Assembly: GCA_964556885.1 (NCBI GenBank) | Contig: CAZKYP010000005.1 | Span: 1-45,304, forward strand | From: CAZKYP01 sp964556885 | GTDB lineage: Bacteria; Planctomycetota; Phycisphaerae; Sedimentisphaerales; Anaerobacaceae | DNA length: 45,304 nucleotides | Direction of reading: 5' to 3' | Shown here: positions 1-8,713 of the stretch, one piece after another | How the letters are laid out: the number at the start of each line of letters is the position of its first letter | Numbering within the stretch: position 1 is the stretch's first letter | The notes under the pieces: model-generated | Databases searched by the model: none | What the model saw: only the letters and a program-made list of their open reading frames with translations | What the model was told of the DNA's origin: nothing | Translations under genes and position numbers: made by a program

Positions 1-1955
1 AAAAATCTGACAGGCAGGTATTATCCTTCAAGATATATATCGAATCGGCTTCTCAGATCCTCGATATCGAAATCGTTTCTGCTAAAGGCGACAGGCTCGT
101 ACAAACACGAATCGATACGAATCGAGCATATATAGTAAAAGACGGGATGGATGATTATTCTTCAACAGCAACACTGGATGCCGGCAAGTGGTATTCTTTA
201 GAAATCAAGCTGGATGGTGACGCGAGGCGGTTTTCCATATATCTGGATGGGAGAATGATTGCAGAAAACCGGCAATTTTCCACCGAAGCAGGCGCTGCCG
301 AGAGGATTGTTTTCCGGACGGGCCAATATCGACTGACAGACGATGTTCAGGAATATAAAAGTGGGAACGATTTCAAGCCGGGATGGGATGAACCGGGCGC
401 CGATGAAAAATTAACAGCGGCTGTGTATTACATCAAAGATTTTTCCGTTACAAAATCAGAAGACAAAGAAACACAGAGGCAAGCTCAGTCAGTCTTAAAC
501 ACCGAGGACTTTAAGCATTATGTTGATTATTTCAACGGCATGGAGGAAGAAGATGTCGCCAATTATATCCCCAACGCCGCATCGTGGGAATGGATGAAGG
601 AAAACATTCCATTATTTGAATGCCCGGATAAAGAATTCGAGCAGATTTATTATTATCGCTGGTGGACGTACCGCAAGCATATCAAAAAAACGCCCGCAGG
701 ATTCGTCCTGACCGAATTTATTACGCCGGTCAAACACGCAGGTATATATAACACGATAAGCTGCGCGCTCGGTCATCATATATACGAAGGCCGCTGGCTG
801 AAAAATCAGCGGTACTTAAATGAATACACTTTGTTCTGGCTTCGCGGAAATAACGGAGGCCCTCAGCCTCACTTTCATCAATACAGCAGTTGGATTGCGG
901 ATGCCCTGTACAATAGATACCTCGTCAATCAAGATAAAGAATTTTTAATTGATTTACTTTTCGATTTGGTTAAAGACTATCAGCAGTGGGAAGAAGAAAA
1001 ACTTTTAGATAATGGAATGTTCTGGCAGTACGACGTTCGCGACGGTATGGAAGAATCGATCAGCGGCTCACGGACCGCTAAAAACACCCGCCCTACCATA
1101 AACAGCTATATGTACGGTAACGCCCTTGCCATCTCAGAGATAGCTAAAATGGCCGGCGAGATGGAGCAGTATGAAAAGTTTCATAAAAAGGCAGATCAAC
1201 TCAAAGAGCTTGTACAAGAAAATCTTTGGGACGGCCACGCCAAATTTTTCAAGGTGCGTTTTGAAAACGGATATCTTTCCGATGCCCGTGAGGAAATCGG
1301 ATTTATCCTCTGGTATTTCAACCTTCCCGATTCGGGCTTTGAGGATGCATGGATTCAGGTGCTTGATCCCGATGGTTTTAATGCTCCTTTCGGCCTGATG
1401 ACTGCTGAAAGACGACATCCCAAGTTCAGAACTCATGGCGTGGGCGGTTGTGAATGGGACGGCGCCGTCTGGCCGTTTGCAACCACCCAGACACTCGTCG
1501 GCATGGCAAATCTGTTGCGAGACTACAAACAATCCCGCATAGCGAATAAAGACTATTTCAACACATTACAAACTTATGCAAAGGCACATCGAAAAAATAA
1601 TAAACCGTATATAGGCGAATATCAGGATGAGAAAACCGGCGCCTGGCTAAAAGGCGACAATCCGCGCAGCCGCTATTATAACCATTCAACCTTTTGTGAT
1701 TTGGTCATCTCCGGCTTAATCGGTCTTTGCCCGCAACCTGATGACACTATAGTGGTCCATCCACTTGTCCCCGTTAATACATGGGAATGGTTCGCACTGG
1801 ACAACGTTTATTATCACGGAAAGAAAGTGACAGTCATCTGGGACCGGTCCGGCGAAAAATACAAAAGAGGCAAAGGCCTGTCTGTCTTTGCAGATGGAAA
1901 ACTTGTCGCTCATTCGCCTTCACTTGAAAAATTAAAGGTAAACTTAAATTTATAA
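1..1955 (+). CDS. Six-hairpin glycoside hydrolase (GH63/MGH1-like) with N-terminal jelly-roll domain, 5' truncated
   Basis: The frame is open from base 3, well before the first ATG at 147, so the gene begins outside the window. The first ~110 visible residues form a beta-rich segment (KWYSLEIKLDG, FSIYLDGRMIAE) typical of concanavalin A-like/LamG-type domains. The rest is an (alpha/alpha)6-type hydrolase: aromatic-rich YYYRWWTYRKHI, PHFHQYSSW, and GCEWDGAVWPFATT near residue 445 counted from the ATG at 147, a motif seen in GH63/mannosylglycerate-hydrolase-like and debranching enzymes. A C-terminal beta region (NTWEWFALDNVYYHGKKV) closes the protein. The next gene starts 24 bp downstream on the same strand, so the two are probably co-transcribed. 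The fold class is fairly sure; the substrate is unknown, with an alpha-linked gluco- or manno-oligosaccharide plausible. Confidence 0.75.
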   Translation, partial: KSDRQVLSFKIYIESASQILDIEIVSAKGDRLVQTRIDTNRAYIVKDGMDDYSSTATLDAGKWYSLEIKLDGDARRFSIYLDGRMIAENRQFSTEAGAAERIVFRTGQYRLTDDVQEYKSGNDFKPGWDEPGADEKLTAAVYYIKDFSVTKSEDKETQRQAQSVLNTEDFKHYVDYFNGMEEEDVANYIPNAASWEWMKENIPLFECPDKEFEQIYYYRWWTYRKHIKKTPAGFVLTEFITPVKHAGIYNTISCALGHHIYEGRWLKNQRYLNEYTLFWLRGNNGGPQPHFHQYSSWIADALYNRYLVNQDKEFLIDLLFDLVKDYQQWEEEKLLDNGMFWQYDVRDGMEESISGSRTAKNTRPTINSYMYGNALAISEIAKMAGEMEQYEKFHKKADQLKELVQENLWDGHAKFFKVRFENGYLSDAREEIGFILWYFNLPDSGFEDAWIQVLDPDGFNAPFGLMTAERRHPKFRTHGVGGCEWDGAVWPFATTQTLVGMANLLRDYKQSRIANKDYFNTLQTYAKAHRKNNKPYIGEYQDEKTGAWLKGDNPRSRYYNHSTFCDLVISGLIGLCPQPDDTIVVHPLVPVNTWEWFALDNVYYHGKKVTVIWDRSGEKYKRGKGLSVFADGKLVAHSPSLEKLKVNLNL

Positions 1956-1979
1956 ATATAGATTCGATTAAACACTATT

Positions 1980-3782
1980 ATGGATAATTTGAACTACGGA
2001 ATTATTGGAAATTGTAAGAGTGCCGCATTGATAGACCAATACGGCAGCATCGACTGGTGTTGCCTGCCAAACTTCGATTCGACTTCCATATTCGCGAAGA
2101 TTCTGGACTCGAATACCGGCGGACATTTTAGCATCGAACCGATAGGACAATATCGAATCGACCAGCAATACCTCGGTAAAACGAATATACTCGTAACAAA
2201 ATTTTCATGCGCCGGGCATGCTTTCGAGTTGGTAGATTTTATGCCCCGCTACAAAACGGATGACGGTTTGTATCACTGCCCACCCGACATAATCCGGTAC
2301 ATTCGGTATATTTCAGGCAAACCGAAAATCCGAATTCACTATCAGCCGCGACCGGCTTATGCACAACATCCGGTCAGAATCGAGACGACGGACGAATTCA
2401 TTAAACATCTGACGGTCAAGGGACAATATGAATCTGTGTACCTTTATACAGATTTGTCCTTCGAAAAAGTTATAAACGCCGAACCGGTCGAGATTGAACG
2501 GGACTGCTACCTGCTGCTCAGTTACAATCAAAAGCTTTTCAGGCCGGACCTCAACTGGGCCCAACTGGAATTCGAACGGACAAAAGTATACTGGCTTGGC
2601 TGGGTTGCTAAAACCAAGGTTGTCACCGGCTATCAAAAAGAGGTCGAGAGGAGTTCCCTGCTCCTGAAACTTTTGGCCTATCAGAAGACAGGGGCAATCC
2701 TCGCGGCCGTAACAACCAGCATTCCCGAGACAATCGGCGACGTTCGAAACTGGGATTACAGGTATTGCTGGATTCGGGACGCCTCCATGACAATTACTAC
2801 TCTGGCAAGGCTGGGACATTTCAACGTGGCGAAGCGTTTCCTGCAGTTCATACTTGATATCGTTCCTTACAAGGATGAAAATATTCAAATCCTGTATCCC
2901 ATCCATCATCGTGGCCGCGTAACGGAGATAGAACTGCCCTGGCTGTCAGGTTATGAAAATTCCAGGCCGGTGCGAATCGGCAACGCCGCCGTCAAACAGA
3001 AGCAAAACGACGTTTACGGTGTGCTGATAGATGCGATTTACCACAGCCTGATGATTTTCCACCAGACGTTAAACAATAAGGACGAAATCTGGACGGTCGT
3101 AAGGACTCTCGCACGTCACGTGAGAAATAACTGGAAAAAACTGGACTCGAGTATCTGGGAATTCAGAACTGAACGAAAACACTTCACGTTCTCGAAAATT
3201 CTATGCTGGGTCGCGATGGACCGGGCCGCCCGAATCGCCAACTTCTTCGGCAAAAAAGATGACGCGATAAGCTTCACAAAATCCCGTGAAGAAATCAAGA
3301 ACGACATTCTTAAAAAAGGCTGCGATCCCGTCAACAATACATTGACCCAGTTCTATGGCGGCACGTCTATGGATGCGGCCAATCTTTTGGCGCAGCAATA
3401 CGGCTTTCTATCACAAAAGGACCCAATCTACATTAACACAGTTTTAGAAATCTGCAAAAAACTATGTAGAGACGGACTAATGTATCGATACAAGACGCCG
3501 GATGATTTCGGTGTGCCTGTGTCGTCTTTTACAATATGCACCTTCTGGATGATTAAGAGCCTGTACCTGATCGGGCAGCAACAGCAGGCGATAGAGATGT
3601 TCGAACGTGTTCTGCAATACAGCAACCACGTCGGTCTTTTCAGTGAGGATATAGACTTTTCCTCAAAGCGGCTGTTGGGTAATTTCCCGCAGGGTTATTC
3701 TCATATCGCCTTGATTGATACAGCCCTGACTATTTCTGACAGCCCGGATTGGTCCAAAGAGACCGAACATTTCCAGCCATGA
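1980..3782 (+). CDS. GH15-family glucoamylase/trehalase-like glycoside hydrolase
   Basis: 600 residues, the usual size for bacterial GH15 enzymes. The N-terminus (NYGIIGNCKSAALIDQYGSI, DWCCLPNFDS) is the characteristic beta-sandwich start of this family. The catalytic (alpha/alpha)6 barrel shows RNWDYRYCWIRDASMT, LPWLSGYENSRPVRIGNAA and CWVAMDRAARIA. Near the C-terminus GLFSEDID places a Glu at about residue 556 where the family's general base normally lies, followed by LLGNFPQGYSHIALI. These enzymes hydrolyse alpha-glucosidic bonds in maltodextrins or trehalose; which one cannot be told here. No signal peptide is visible, so it is probably cytoplasmic. It follows the GH63-like gene by 24 bp, suggesting a shared carbohydrate-degradation transcript. 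Confidence 0.88.
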   Translation: MDNLNYGIIGNCKSAALIDQYGSIDWCCLPNFDSTSIFAKILDSNTGGHFSIEPIGQYRIDQQYLGKTNILVTKFSCAGHAFELVDFMPRYKTDDGLYHCPPDIIRYIRYISGKPKIRIHYQPRPAYAQHPVRIETTDEFIKHLTVKGQYESVYLYTDLSFEKVINAEPVEIERDCYLLLSYNQKLFRPDLNWAQLEFERTKVYWLGWVAKTKVVTGYQKEVERSSLLLKLLAYQKTGAILAAVTTSIPETIGDVRNWDYRYCWIRDASMTITTLARLGHFNVAKRFLQFILDIVPYKDENIQILYPIHHRGRVTEIELPWLSGYENSRPVRIGNAAVKQKQNDVYGVLIDAIYHSLMIFHQTLNNKDEIWTVVRTLARHVRNNWKKLDSSIWEFRTERKHFTFSKILCWVAMDRAARIANFFGKKDDAISFTKSREEIKNDILKKGCDPVNNTLTQFYGGTSMDAANLLAQQYGFLSQKDPIYINTVLEICKKLCRDGLMYRYKTPDDFGVPVSSFTICTFWMIKSLYLIGQQQQAIEMFERVLQYSNHVGLFSEDIDFSSKRLLGNFPQGYSHIALIDTALTISDSPDWSKETEHFQP

Positions 3783-3853
3783 AAACTGAAATCAGACGGA
3801 AAGACATCGAACCGCGACAGACGGCATCCCGCCGGAATCTTCTCCTTTTTAAC

Positions 3854-3882
3854 TTCACAGGATTGTAAGGATCAAGTAGAAT
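3854..3882 (+). promoter_or_regulatory. Sigma-70-like promoter for the polyamine gene pair
   Basis: A -35 box TTCACA (3854-3859, 5 of 6 consensus) and a -10 box TAGAAT (3877-3882, 5 of 6) are separated by 17 bp. The predicted start near 3889 gives a leader of about 80 nt, in which AAGGG and CCCTT (around 3895-3922) could form a weak hairpin. The 186-bp gap 3783-3968 contains no other gene. Confidence 0.55.
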
Positions 3883-3968
3883 ACCCCGCTAATTCAAGGG
3901 TAGAATTTTAGCATAGCCCTTTGTAATTTAATAAAATCACAATTTAATCGGATGGTATAAACAGAATA

Positions 3969-5153
3969 ATGGAAAACAAAAAAACAAAACACTCTGGTAA
4001 ATCGCGATATCTCTGCGGCAAACGGATACTGCCGGAACCCATTTCCAAGGCAACGGATATCGTAAAACTGATCGACAGTATGGACGCATACAACGGCGGA
4101 CGGCTACGGGCCGCATGCCATCTCTTACGAGACAAGTATTCCCAGGAAGATGTGACTGTCGGTTTGAGCATCGCAGGCGCATTAACGCCGGCGGGACTCG
4201 GACCTTCGACTATTATCCCTCTGATGAATCACGGTTTTGTTGACTGGCTCAGCGCGACGGGCGCAAACATGTACCACGACCTGCATTTCGCGTTCAACCT
4301 GCCCATGCACAGGGGCAGCCATACGGTCGATGATGTGGATCTCAGGGAAAAAGGCGTCACAAGGATTTATGATATCCTGTTCGATTACGAAGATGTTCTG
4401 ATGGAAACGGACAGGAGACTGCGGCAAATCATGGTAAGACCGGAATTCCAGAAAGAGATGGGTACGCGTGAATTCTATCATCTTCTCGGGAAAATCCTCA
4501 ATGAACATGAGCAGAAAAACGGCCTTGGCCAGGTAAGCGTACTGGCTGCGGCCTATCGCAACGGAATACCAGTCTTTACGTCTTCGCCGGGAGACTCGAC
4601 CATCGGGATGAACGTTGCCGGGCTGGAACTGCTGGCCGAGGCCACAGGTTTGCAGGAGCAATTCAAGTTGAAAATTAATCCGAGTATCGACGTCAACGAC
4701 TCAACGGCCATTATTTTAAACGCCAAGAACTATGAAAACGGCAAGACAGCAGTTATCCTGATCGGCGGCGGAAGTCCCAAGAACTTCATGCTTCAAACGG
4801 AGCCGCAGATACAGGAAGTGCTGATGATTCCGGAAGTGGGACAGGATTACGACATTAATATAACGGACGCCAGACCTGACACGGGAGGTCTCTCGGGTGC
4901 ACCTCCGAGTGAAGCCGCAAGCTGGGGTAAAATCGATCCGACAAAACTGGACGAAACCGTGACGGCATACCTCGACGTCACGGCCGCGTTTCCGATGATG
5001 GTGGCATACGTTATTCAAACCACCGGGCCGAAAAAGCAGAAAAGGCTGTACGACCGCGCACAGGAACTGCACGAAAAGCTGATCCGGTCCTATCTTGAAA
5101 ATAACAAAGAGGTAGAAACACTCAAGAAGCTCATCAAGAAACTGAATATCTGA
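3969..5153 (+). CDS. Deoxyhypusine-synthase-family protein (likely homospermidine/spermidine-type aminobutyltransferase)
   Basis: 394 residues with the DHS fold signatures: NAD-contacting SSPGDST (205-211), GGGSPKN (266-272) and TDARPDTGGLSGA (299-311), then EAASWGKIDP with K321 matching the catalytic lysine that carries the aminobutyl imine. DHS-family enzymes move an aminobutyl group from spermidine (or putrescine) to a lysine of eIF5A or to a free polyamine. Bacteria lack eIF5A hypusination, so a free polyamine acceptor is the likely role; that is inference. The C-terminal ~40 residues form a charged helical tail. The next gene, an ODC-like decarboxylase, begins 16 bp downstream, which fits a putrescine-to-higher-polyamine unit. 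Confidence 0.85.
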   Translation: MENKKTKHSGKSRYLCGKRILPEPISKATDIVKLIDSMDAYNGGRLRAACHLLRDKYSQEDVTVGLSIAGALTPAGLGPSTIIPLMNHGFVDWLSATGANMYHDLHFAFNLPMHRGSHTVDDVDLREKGVTRIYDILFDYEDVLMETDRRLRQIMVRPEFQKEMGTREFYHLLGKILNEHEQKNGLGQVSVLAAAYRNGIPVFTSSPGDSTIGMNVAGLELLAEATGLQEQFKLKINPSIDVNDSTAIILNAKNYENGKTAVILIGGGSPKNFMLQTEPQIQEVLMIPEVGQDYDINITDARPDTGGLSGAPPSEAASWGKIDPTKLDETVTAYLDVTAAFPMMVAYVIQTTGPKKQKRLYDRAQELHEKLIRSYLENNKEVETLKKLIKKLNI

Positions 5154-5169
5154 GAGGAACGACGAGGAC

Positions 5170-6303
5170 ATGAAGAAAGAATCTCTCAGGCTGGCAAAGA
5201 AATACGGTACTCCCTTATTCATACTCGACCATAACCGTATAAGAAGGAACTATCGCACCTTCAAGAGGCACCTTCCGCGAGTCCAGGCATACTACGCGGT
5301 GAAAGCGAATTCCAATCAGGAAATTGTCAAAACGCTGTTCGACGAGGGCGCGAGCTTCGACGTTGCCTCCTACAATGAGTTCATGCAGGTCTATGAGTAC
5401 ATCCGGCACTTCGAGGAGAAAGACAAGGATTTCTATATCTGGGACAGGATCATTTTCTCGAATACCATCAAGGACAGGGACACACTAAAAAAAATCCGGC
5501 GATATAAGCCCCTTGTGACATTCGATAATCCGGATGAACTGAAGAAAATCAAAAAATACTGCAACACCGCCGGCGTGGTCCTGCGGCTGAAGGTCCCGGA
5601 TTCCGGCTCCCTGGTGGAATTGAGCTCAAAATTCGGCGCAGAGCCCGGTGACGCAGATGCTTTGATCGAACAGGCTTTCGACCTGGGGCTTACGGTCGAA
5701 GGATTGAGCTTTCATGTCGGAAGCCAGTGCACCGCAGTCGATAACTACATCGCCGCACTGGATATCACCTCCCAGATATTCCACAACGCGCGCAATAAAG
5801 GCTACAATATCAACATCGTGGACATCGGCGGCGGATTCCCTGTCCCCTACGATTCACATGTCCCGAAGTTCGAGAAGCTCGCGAAGGTCATTAATACCGA
5901 GTGCACGAGGCTTTTCCCGAAGGACGTGGAGATCCTCGCCGAGCCGGGCCGATTCATTGTGGCCACGGCCGCAGTACTGGTCTCGGAGATTGTCGGAAAG
6001 GCCAGGCGCGACGGCAAGATCTTCTACTATATCAACGATGGAGTCTACCACACGTTCTCCGGCGTCGTCTATGACCACTGGATTCCCAATTTTTACTCTT
6101 TCAAAAGAGGCGATACGGAAGTCTGCGCTGTTGTCGGACCCACATGTGACAGCTTCGACAAGATCTCGCTCTCGGAGCAGCTTCCGGCCAACCTGCAGAT
6201 CGGCGACTATCTTTATACCGAGAATATCGGCGCATACAGCACCGCCTCTTCGACAAAATTCAACGGCTTCGAAGGCGCCAAAATCCTGCACGTGAACAAT
6301 TGA
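5170..6303 (+). CDS. Ornithine/lysine decarboxylase-like fold-III PLP enzyme
   Basis: 377 residues of the eukaryotic-ODC/alanine-racemase fold. YYAVKAN places the PLP lysine at K45, H182 (FHVGSQ) stacks on the ring, the glycine loop is at 220-222 (DIGGGF), EPGR at 258-261 binds the phosphate, and GPTCDSFD carries the catalytic Cys326-Asp327 from the partner subunit. The C-terminal SSTKFNGF is typical of ornithine decarboxylases. Predicted reaction: ornithine (or lysine) to putrescine (or cadaverine). It lies 16 bp after the DHS-like gene, so its product would directly feed that enzyme. Diaminopimelate decarboxylase is less likely given the short length and the GPTCDS motif. Nothing else is seen between its stop and the tRNA at 6395. 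Confidence 0.88.
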   Translation: MKKESLRLAKKYGTPLFILDHNRIRRNYRTFKRHLPRVQAYYAVKANSNQEIVKTLFDEGASFDVASYNEFMQVYEYIRHFEEKDKDFYIWDRIIFSNTIKDRDTLKKIRRYKPLVTFDNPDELKKIKKYCNTAGVVLRLKVPDSGSLVELSSKFGAEPGDADALIEQAFDLGLTVEGLSFHVGSQCTAVDNYIAALDITSQIFHNARNKGYNINIVDIGGGFPVPYDSHVPKFEKLAKVINTECTRLFPKDVEILAEPGRFIVATAAVLVSEIVGKARRDGKIFYYINDGVYHTFSGVVYDHWIPNFYSFKRGDTEVCAVVGPTCDSFDKISLSEQLPANLQIGDYLYTENIGAYSTASSTKFNGFEGAKILHVNN

Positions 6304-6394
6304 ACTGAATCCGAACTATCACGCCGCCATTAAGATGATCTATACAGATACTTTCCACGTCAAAACGAAATATAAAGGCAACTACTCCTTCCAA

Positions 6395-6468
6395 TAGCGG
6401 GGGGAGGATTCGAACCTCCGACCTCCGGGTTATGGGCCCGACGAGCTACCAGACTGCTCTACCCCGCG
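6395..6468 (-). tRNA. tRNA-fMet (initiator, anticodon CAT)
   Basis: A 74-nt cloverleaf on the minus strand. Initiator marks: position 1 is C and does not pair with position 72 (C1 against U72), A11-U24 in the D stem, and three consecutive G-C pairs (29-31 with 39-41) closing the anticodon stem. The T arm GGAGG/CCTCC encloses TTCGAAT. CCA is not encoded; A73 is followed by TTG. The anticodon loop reads CCCATAA, so position 33 is C instead of the nearly universal U. The gene lies 57 bp downstream of the HIT gene and may be read from the ribosomal transcript or separately; no clear promoter was found. Confidence 0.95.
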
Positions 6469-6525
6469 GTCATATACATATATATACTACAAAAAGAATC
6501 TTTTTTCAAGAACAACAAAAATAAA

Positions 6526-6942
6526 TTACAACCTATCGCGAATTTCCGCGGCTAATTTATCTATTTTCCCGTTGGGATATTTATAATGAGGCCAGCGGCT
6601 GAAGACGCCGTCCCCGGTATTTCGAGGAATAATATGAAAATGTAAATGCTCCACCAACTGCCCCGACGCCCTGCCGTTATTGCACAACAAATTATACCCG
6701 TCGCAATTCATCGCGGCGGCTACTGCACCAGCTATTCTGCCAAGACTCGAAGCCACTTTACTTAAAATTTCAGGTGGGCAATCATGCAGTTTCTCAAAGT
6801 GCCGCTTAGGAATCACAAGGGTGTGACCATCACTTATTGGGCCGATATCGAGAAAAGCAAGAACATCTTCGTCTTCGTAGATTTTCACTGCAGGAATCTG
6901 TTCCGCGACTATTTTGCAAAAAAGACAATTTTCTCCGCTCAT
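6526..6942 (-). CDS. HIT-family (Hint-like) nucleotide hydrolase
   Basis: 138 residues from the ATG at 6942. The frame can be extended to a TTG at 6960, but AGGAT about 9 nt before the ATG and the usual start MSGENCLFCK favour the internal codon. The histidine triad is HLHFHII (H99, H101, H103), and C6/C9 with H48 and H99 resemble the zinc site of Hint proteins. These proteins hydrolyse nucleoside phosphoramidates or dinucleoside polyphosphates, including aminoacyl-adenylates. The gene starts 27 bp after the rplQ stop, so it is probably the last protein gene of the ribosomal transcript. The exact substrate cannot be told. Confidence 0.9.
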   Translation of the reverse strand: MSGENCLFCKIVAEQIPAVKIYEDEDVLAFLDIGPISDGHTLVIPKRHFEKLHDCPPEILSKVASSLGRIAGAVAAAMNCDGYNLLCNNGRASGQLVEHLHFHIIPRNTGDGVFSRWPHYKYPNGKIDKLAAEIRDRL

Positions 6943-6969
6943 AGTGGGATTATCCTGCAAAAAAATATA

Positions 6970-7554
6970 TTACTGTGATTTGCCGCCCTGGCTTTCGGTG
7001 TCCTGTGCCTCGTTAGTTTTTTGGTCTTCAGCGGCTGAGTCAGCTTGGGAAGCATCTTTTGCCTCGGCTATTTCCTGTGTCTGTTCGCTTTTTCGTGACT
7101 TCCTTCGAGAGCGTTTTTTGTCGGTGGTCTTTGCCTGTTTTTCCGGTTTCTCATCTTCGCCGACAAGCTGCAGTAAAACAAGCTGGCCATTATCACCCAG
7201 TCTCCTTAAGGACAGCCGGACAATCCTCGTGTAGCCACCCGGCCTGTCAAGGTACCTCGGTCCGATCTCGCTGAATAATTTCCCGACCACAGTACCCTTC
7301 CGTACGGCTTCACCCTCAACATCTTCCACAATATCACGGTTTCCGAGCAGGGCAATAGCTCGCCTCCTGTTCTGAAGCGTGCCTTTCCTGGCCAATGTTA
7401 TTAATTTCTCGGCAAAAGGTTTTACTTCCTTGGCCTTTTCTATCGTAGTTGAAATTGTCTCGTGCTCGATAAGCGAAGCGACCATATTTCGCCGCATTGC
7501 CAGACGATGTTCTTTTGTTCTACTTAATTGTCGACCTGCTATTCTGTGACGCAT
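6970..7554 (-). CDS. rplQ: 50S ribosomal protein L17 with long charged C-terminal tail
   Basis: The L17 core spans residues 1 to ~133 (MRHRIAGRQLSRTKEHRLAM start, GPRYLDRPGGYTRIVRL). L17 sits near the peptide tunnel exit. At 194 residues it is about 60-70 longer than most bacterial L17s: residues 134-194 are a low-complexity tail, first Lys/Arg-rich (KKRSRRKSRKSE), then rich in Ala, Glu, Asp and Gln. It ends the alpha-operon order rpsM-rpsK-rpsD-rpoA-rplQ. A GAGGA lies about 10 nt before the ATG. Confidence 0.96.
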   Translation of the reverse strand: MRHRIAGRQLSRTKEHRLAMRRNMVASLIEHETISTTIEKAKEVKPFAEKLITLARKGTLQNRRRAIALLGNRDIVEDVEGEAVRKGTVVGKLFSEIGPRYLDRPGGYTRIVRLSLRRLGDNGQLVLLQLVGEDEKPEKQAKTTDKKRSRRKSRKSEQTQEIAEAKDASQADSAAEDQKTNEAQDTESQGGKSQ

Positions 7555-7615
7555 ATAACCATATTCCTCTTATCCGGCAATTTCCACACCGATATAATCA
7601 AGCCTGTCCTTAAAA

Positions 7616-8623
7616 TTAACTACCAGTATCCGTCATTCCCAAAGACATGCCGATGTCTGCAAGTTTTCTCTTAATCTCCCGCAGAGAAGTCTTTCCGAAA
7701 CTTCGTATCCTCAGCAAATCAGCTTCGGTCATTTTCACCAACTGTCCAACTGTTTCAACTTTTGCCGACTCGAGGCAGTTGCTCGCCCTGACGGAAAGCT
7801 CCAGCTCCTGTATCGGCATATTTAATTTCTGGATTAGTTCCTCATCCACCTGCTGTTCCGTCGTTTCCGGCTCGGCTATCTTTGAAGCGGCAACAGTCTG
7901 CTGTCCAATCTCAAAATACTGTACAAACGGATTAACATGTTTTCGTAAAATCTTTGCGGCTTCAACCAGTGCCATTTCAGGCGTGACCGTTCCGTTGGTC
8001 CAGATTTCCAGAACCAGCTTATCATAATTTGTTTTCTGGCCTACACGAGTATCCTCGGTCGTGTAACGAACTCTTGTCACCGGTGAATAAACGGCATCGA
8101 TCATTACCCTGCCGATTTCCTGGTCGAACCTGTCTGCTACCGCGATCCGCTCGGTAGCCGGAACATAACCGCGACCGTTCTCAACGACCATTTCCATTTC
8201 GAAGTTAACCTTATCGGTCAACGTAGCCAGCACCAAATCCTTGTTTATCACTTCAATGGCCGGATCGGCTACTATCCTGGCAGCCGTCACCGCACCGACT
8301 TCGTTGGCCGAAACAGTCATCACTTTAGGGCCCTCGTCATGCAGCCTGATTACCAGACTCTTGATGTTCAAGACGATATCGGTGACATCTTCCATCACCC
8401 CTTTTATCGAGCTGAATTCATGGCTGACACCTGTTATTTTAATGCTTGTTACGGCGCTACCTTCCAAAGAGGAAAGCAATATGCGTCTCAGGCTGTTACC
8501 AATAGTCGTGCCGAAACCACGTTCGAAAGGCTCAATTAAAAATCGGCCGTACTTATCGCTCGAAACAATCGTGTCACGTTCAACACGAGTCGGCAACTCC
8601 AAACCACGCCATGTTACTCGCAT
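7616..8623 (-). CDS. rpoA: DNA-directed RNA polymerase subunit alpha
   Basis: 335 residues. The N-terminal dimerisation/assembly domain (GRFLIEPFERGFGTTIGN, SSLEGSAVTSIKI) is followed by an acidic linker (EPETTEQQVDEE) and an alpha-CTD (ELSVRASNCLESAKVETVGQ, LRIRSFGKTSLREIKRKLAD) that binds UP elements and activators. It nucleates core RNA polymerase with the RpoB and RpoC encoded ~20 kb upstream in the same block. GGAGACAGGT precedes the ATG at good spacing. It lies between rpsD and rplQ, the usual place. Confidence 0.98.
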   Translation of the reverse strand: MRVTWRGLELPTRVERDTIVSSDKYGRFLIEPFERGFGTTIGNSLRRILLSSLEGSAVTSIKITGVSHEFSSIKGVMEDVTDIVLNIKSLVIRLHDEGPKVMTVSANEVGAVTAARIVADPAIEVINKDLVLATLTDKVNFEMEMVVENGRGYVPATERIAVADRFDQEIGRVMIDAVYSPVTRVRYTTEDTRVGQKTNYDKLVLEIWTNGTVTPEMALVEAAKILRKHVNPFVQYFEIGQQTVAASKIAEPETTEQQVDEELIQKLNMPIQELELSVRASNCLESAKVETVGQLVKMTEADLLRIRSFGKTSLREIKRKLADIGMSLGMTDTGS

Positions 8624-8713
8624 ACCTGTCTCCTATATCAATCTTGAGTCTTAAGTTCGAGTATTTTCCATTTTGCCAAGACTCAACATCAGAAACTAAA
8701 AATCATATTGTTT

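Noticed and set aside
5714..6295. A 193-residue open frame on the plus strand inside the ODC-like gene
   Set aside because: It is Ser/Thr/Arg-rich out-of-frame translation of a well-supported gene and has no recognisable motifs.
6481..6525. aaaaagaatctttttt as the terminator of the ribosomal block
   Set aside because: The stem is made almost only of A-T pairs and would be too weak; the tRNA follows on the same strand.
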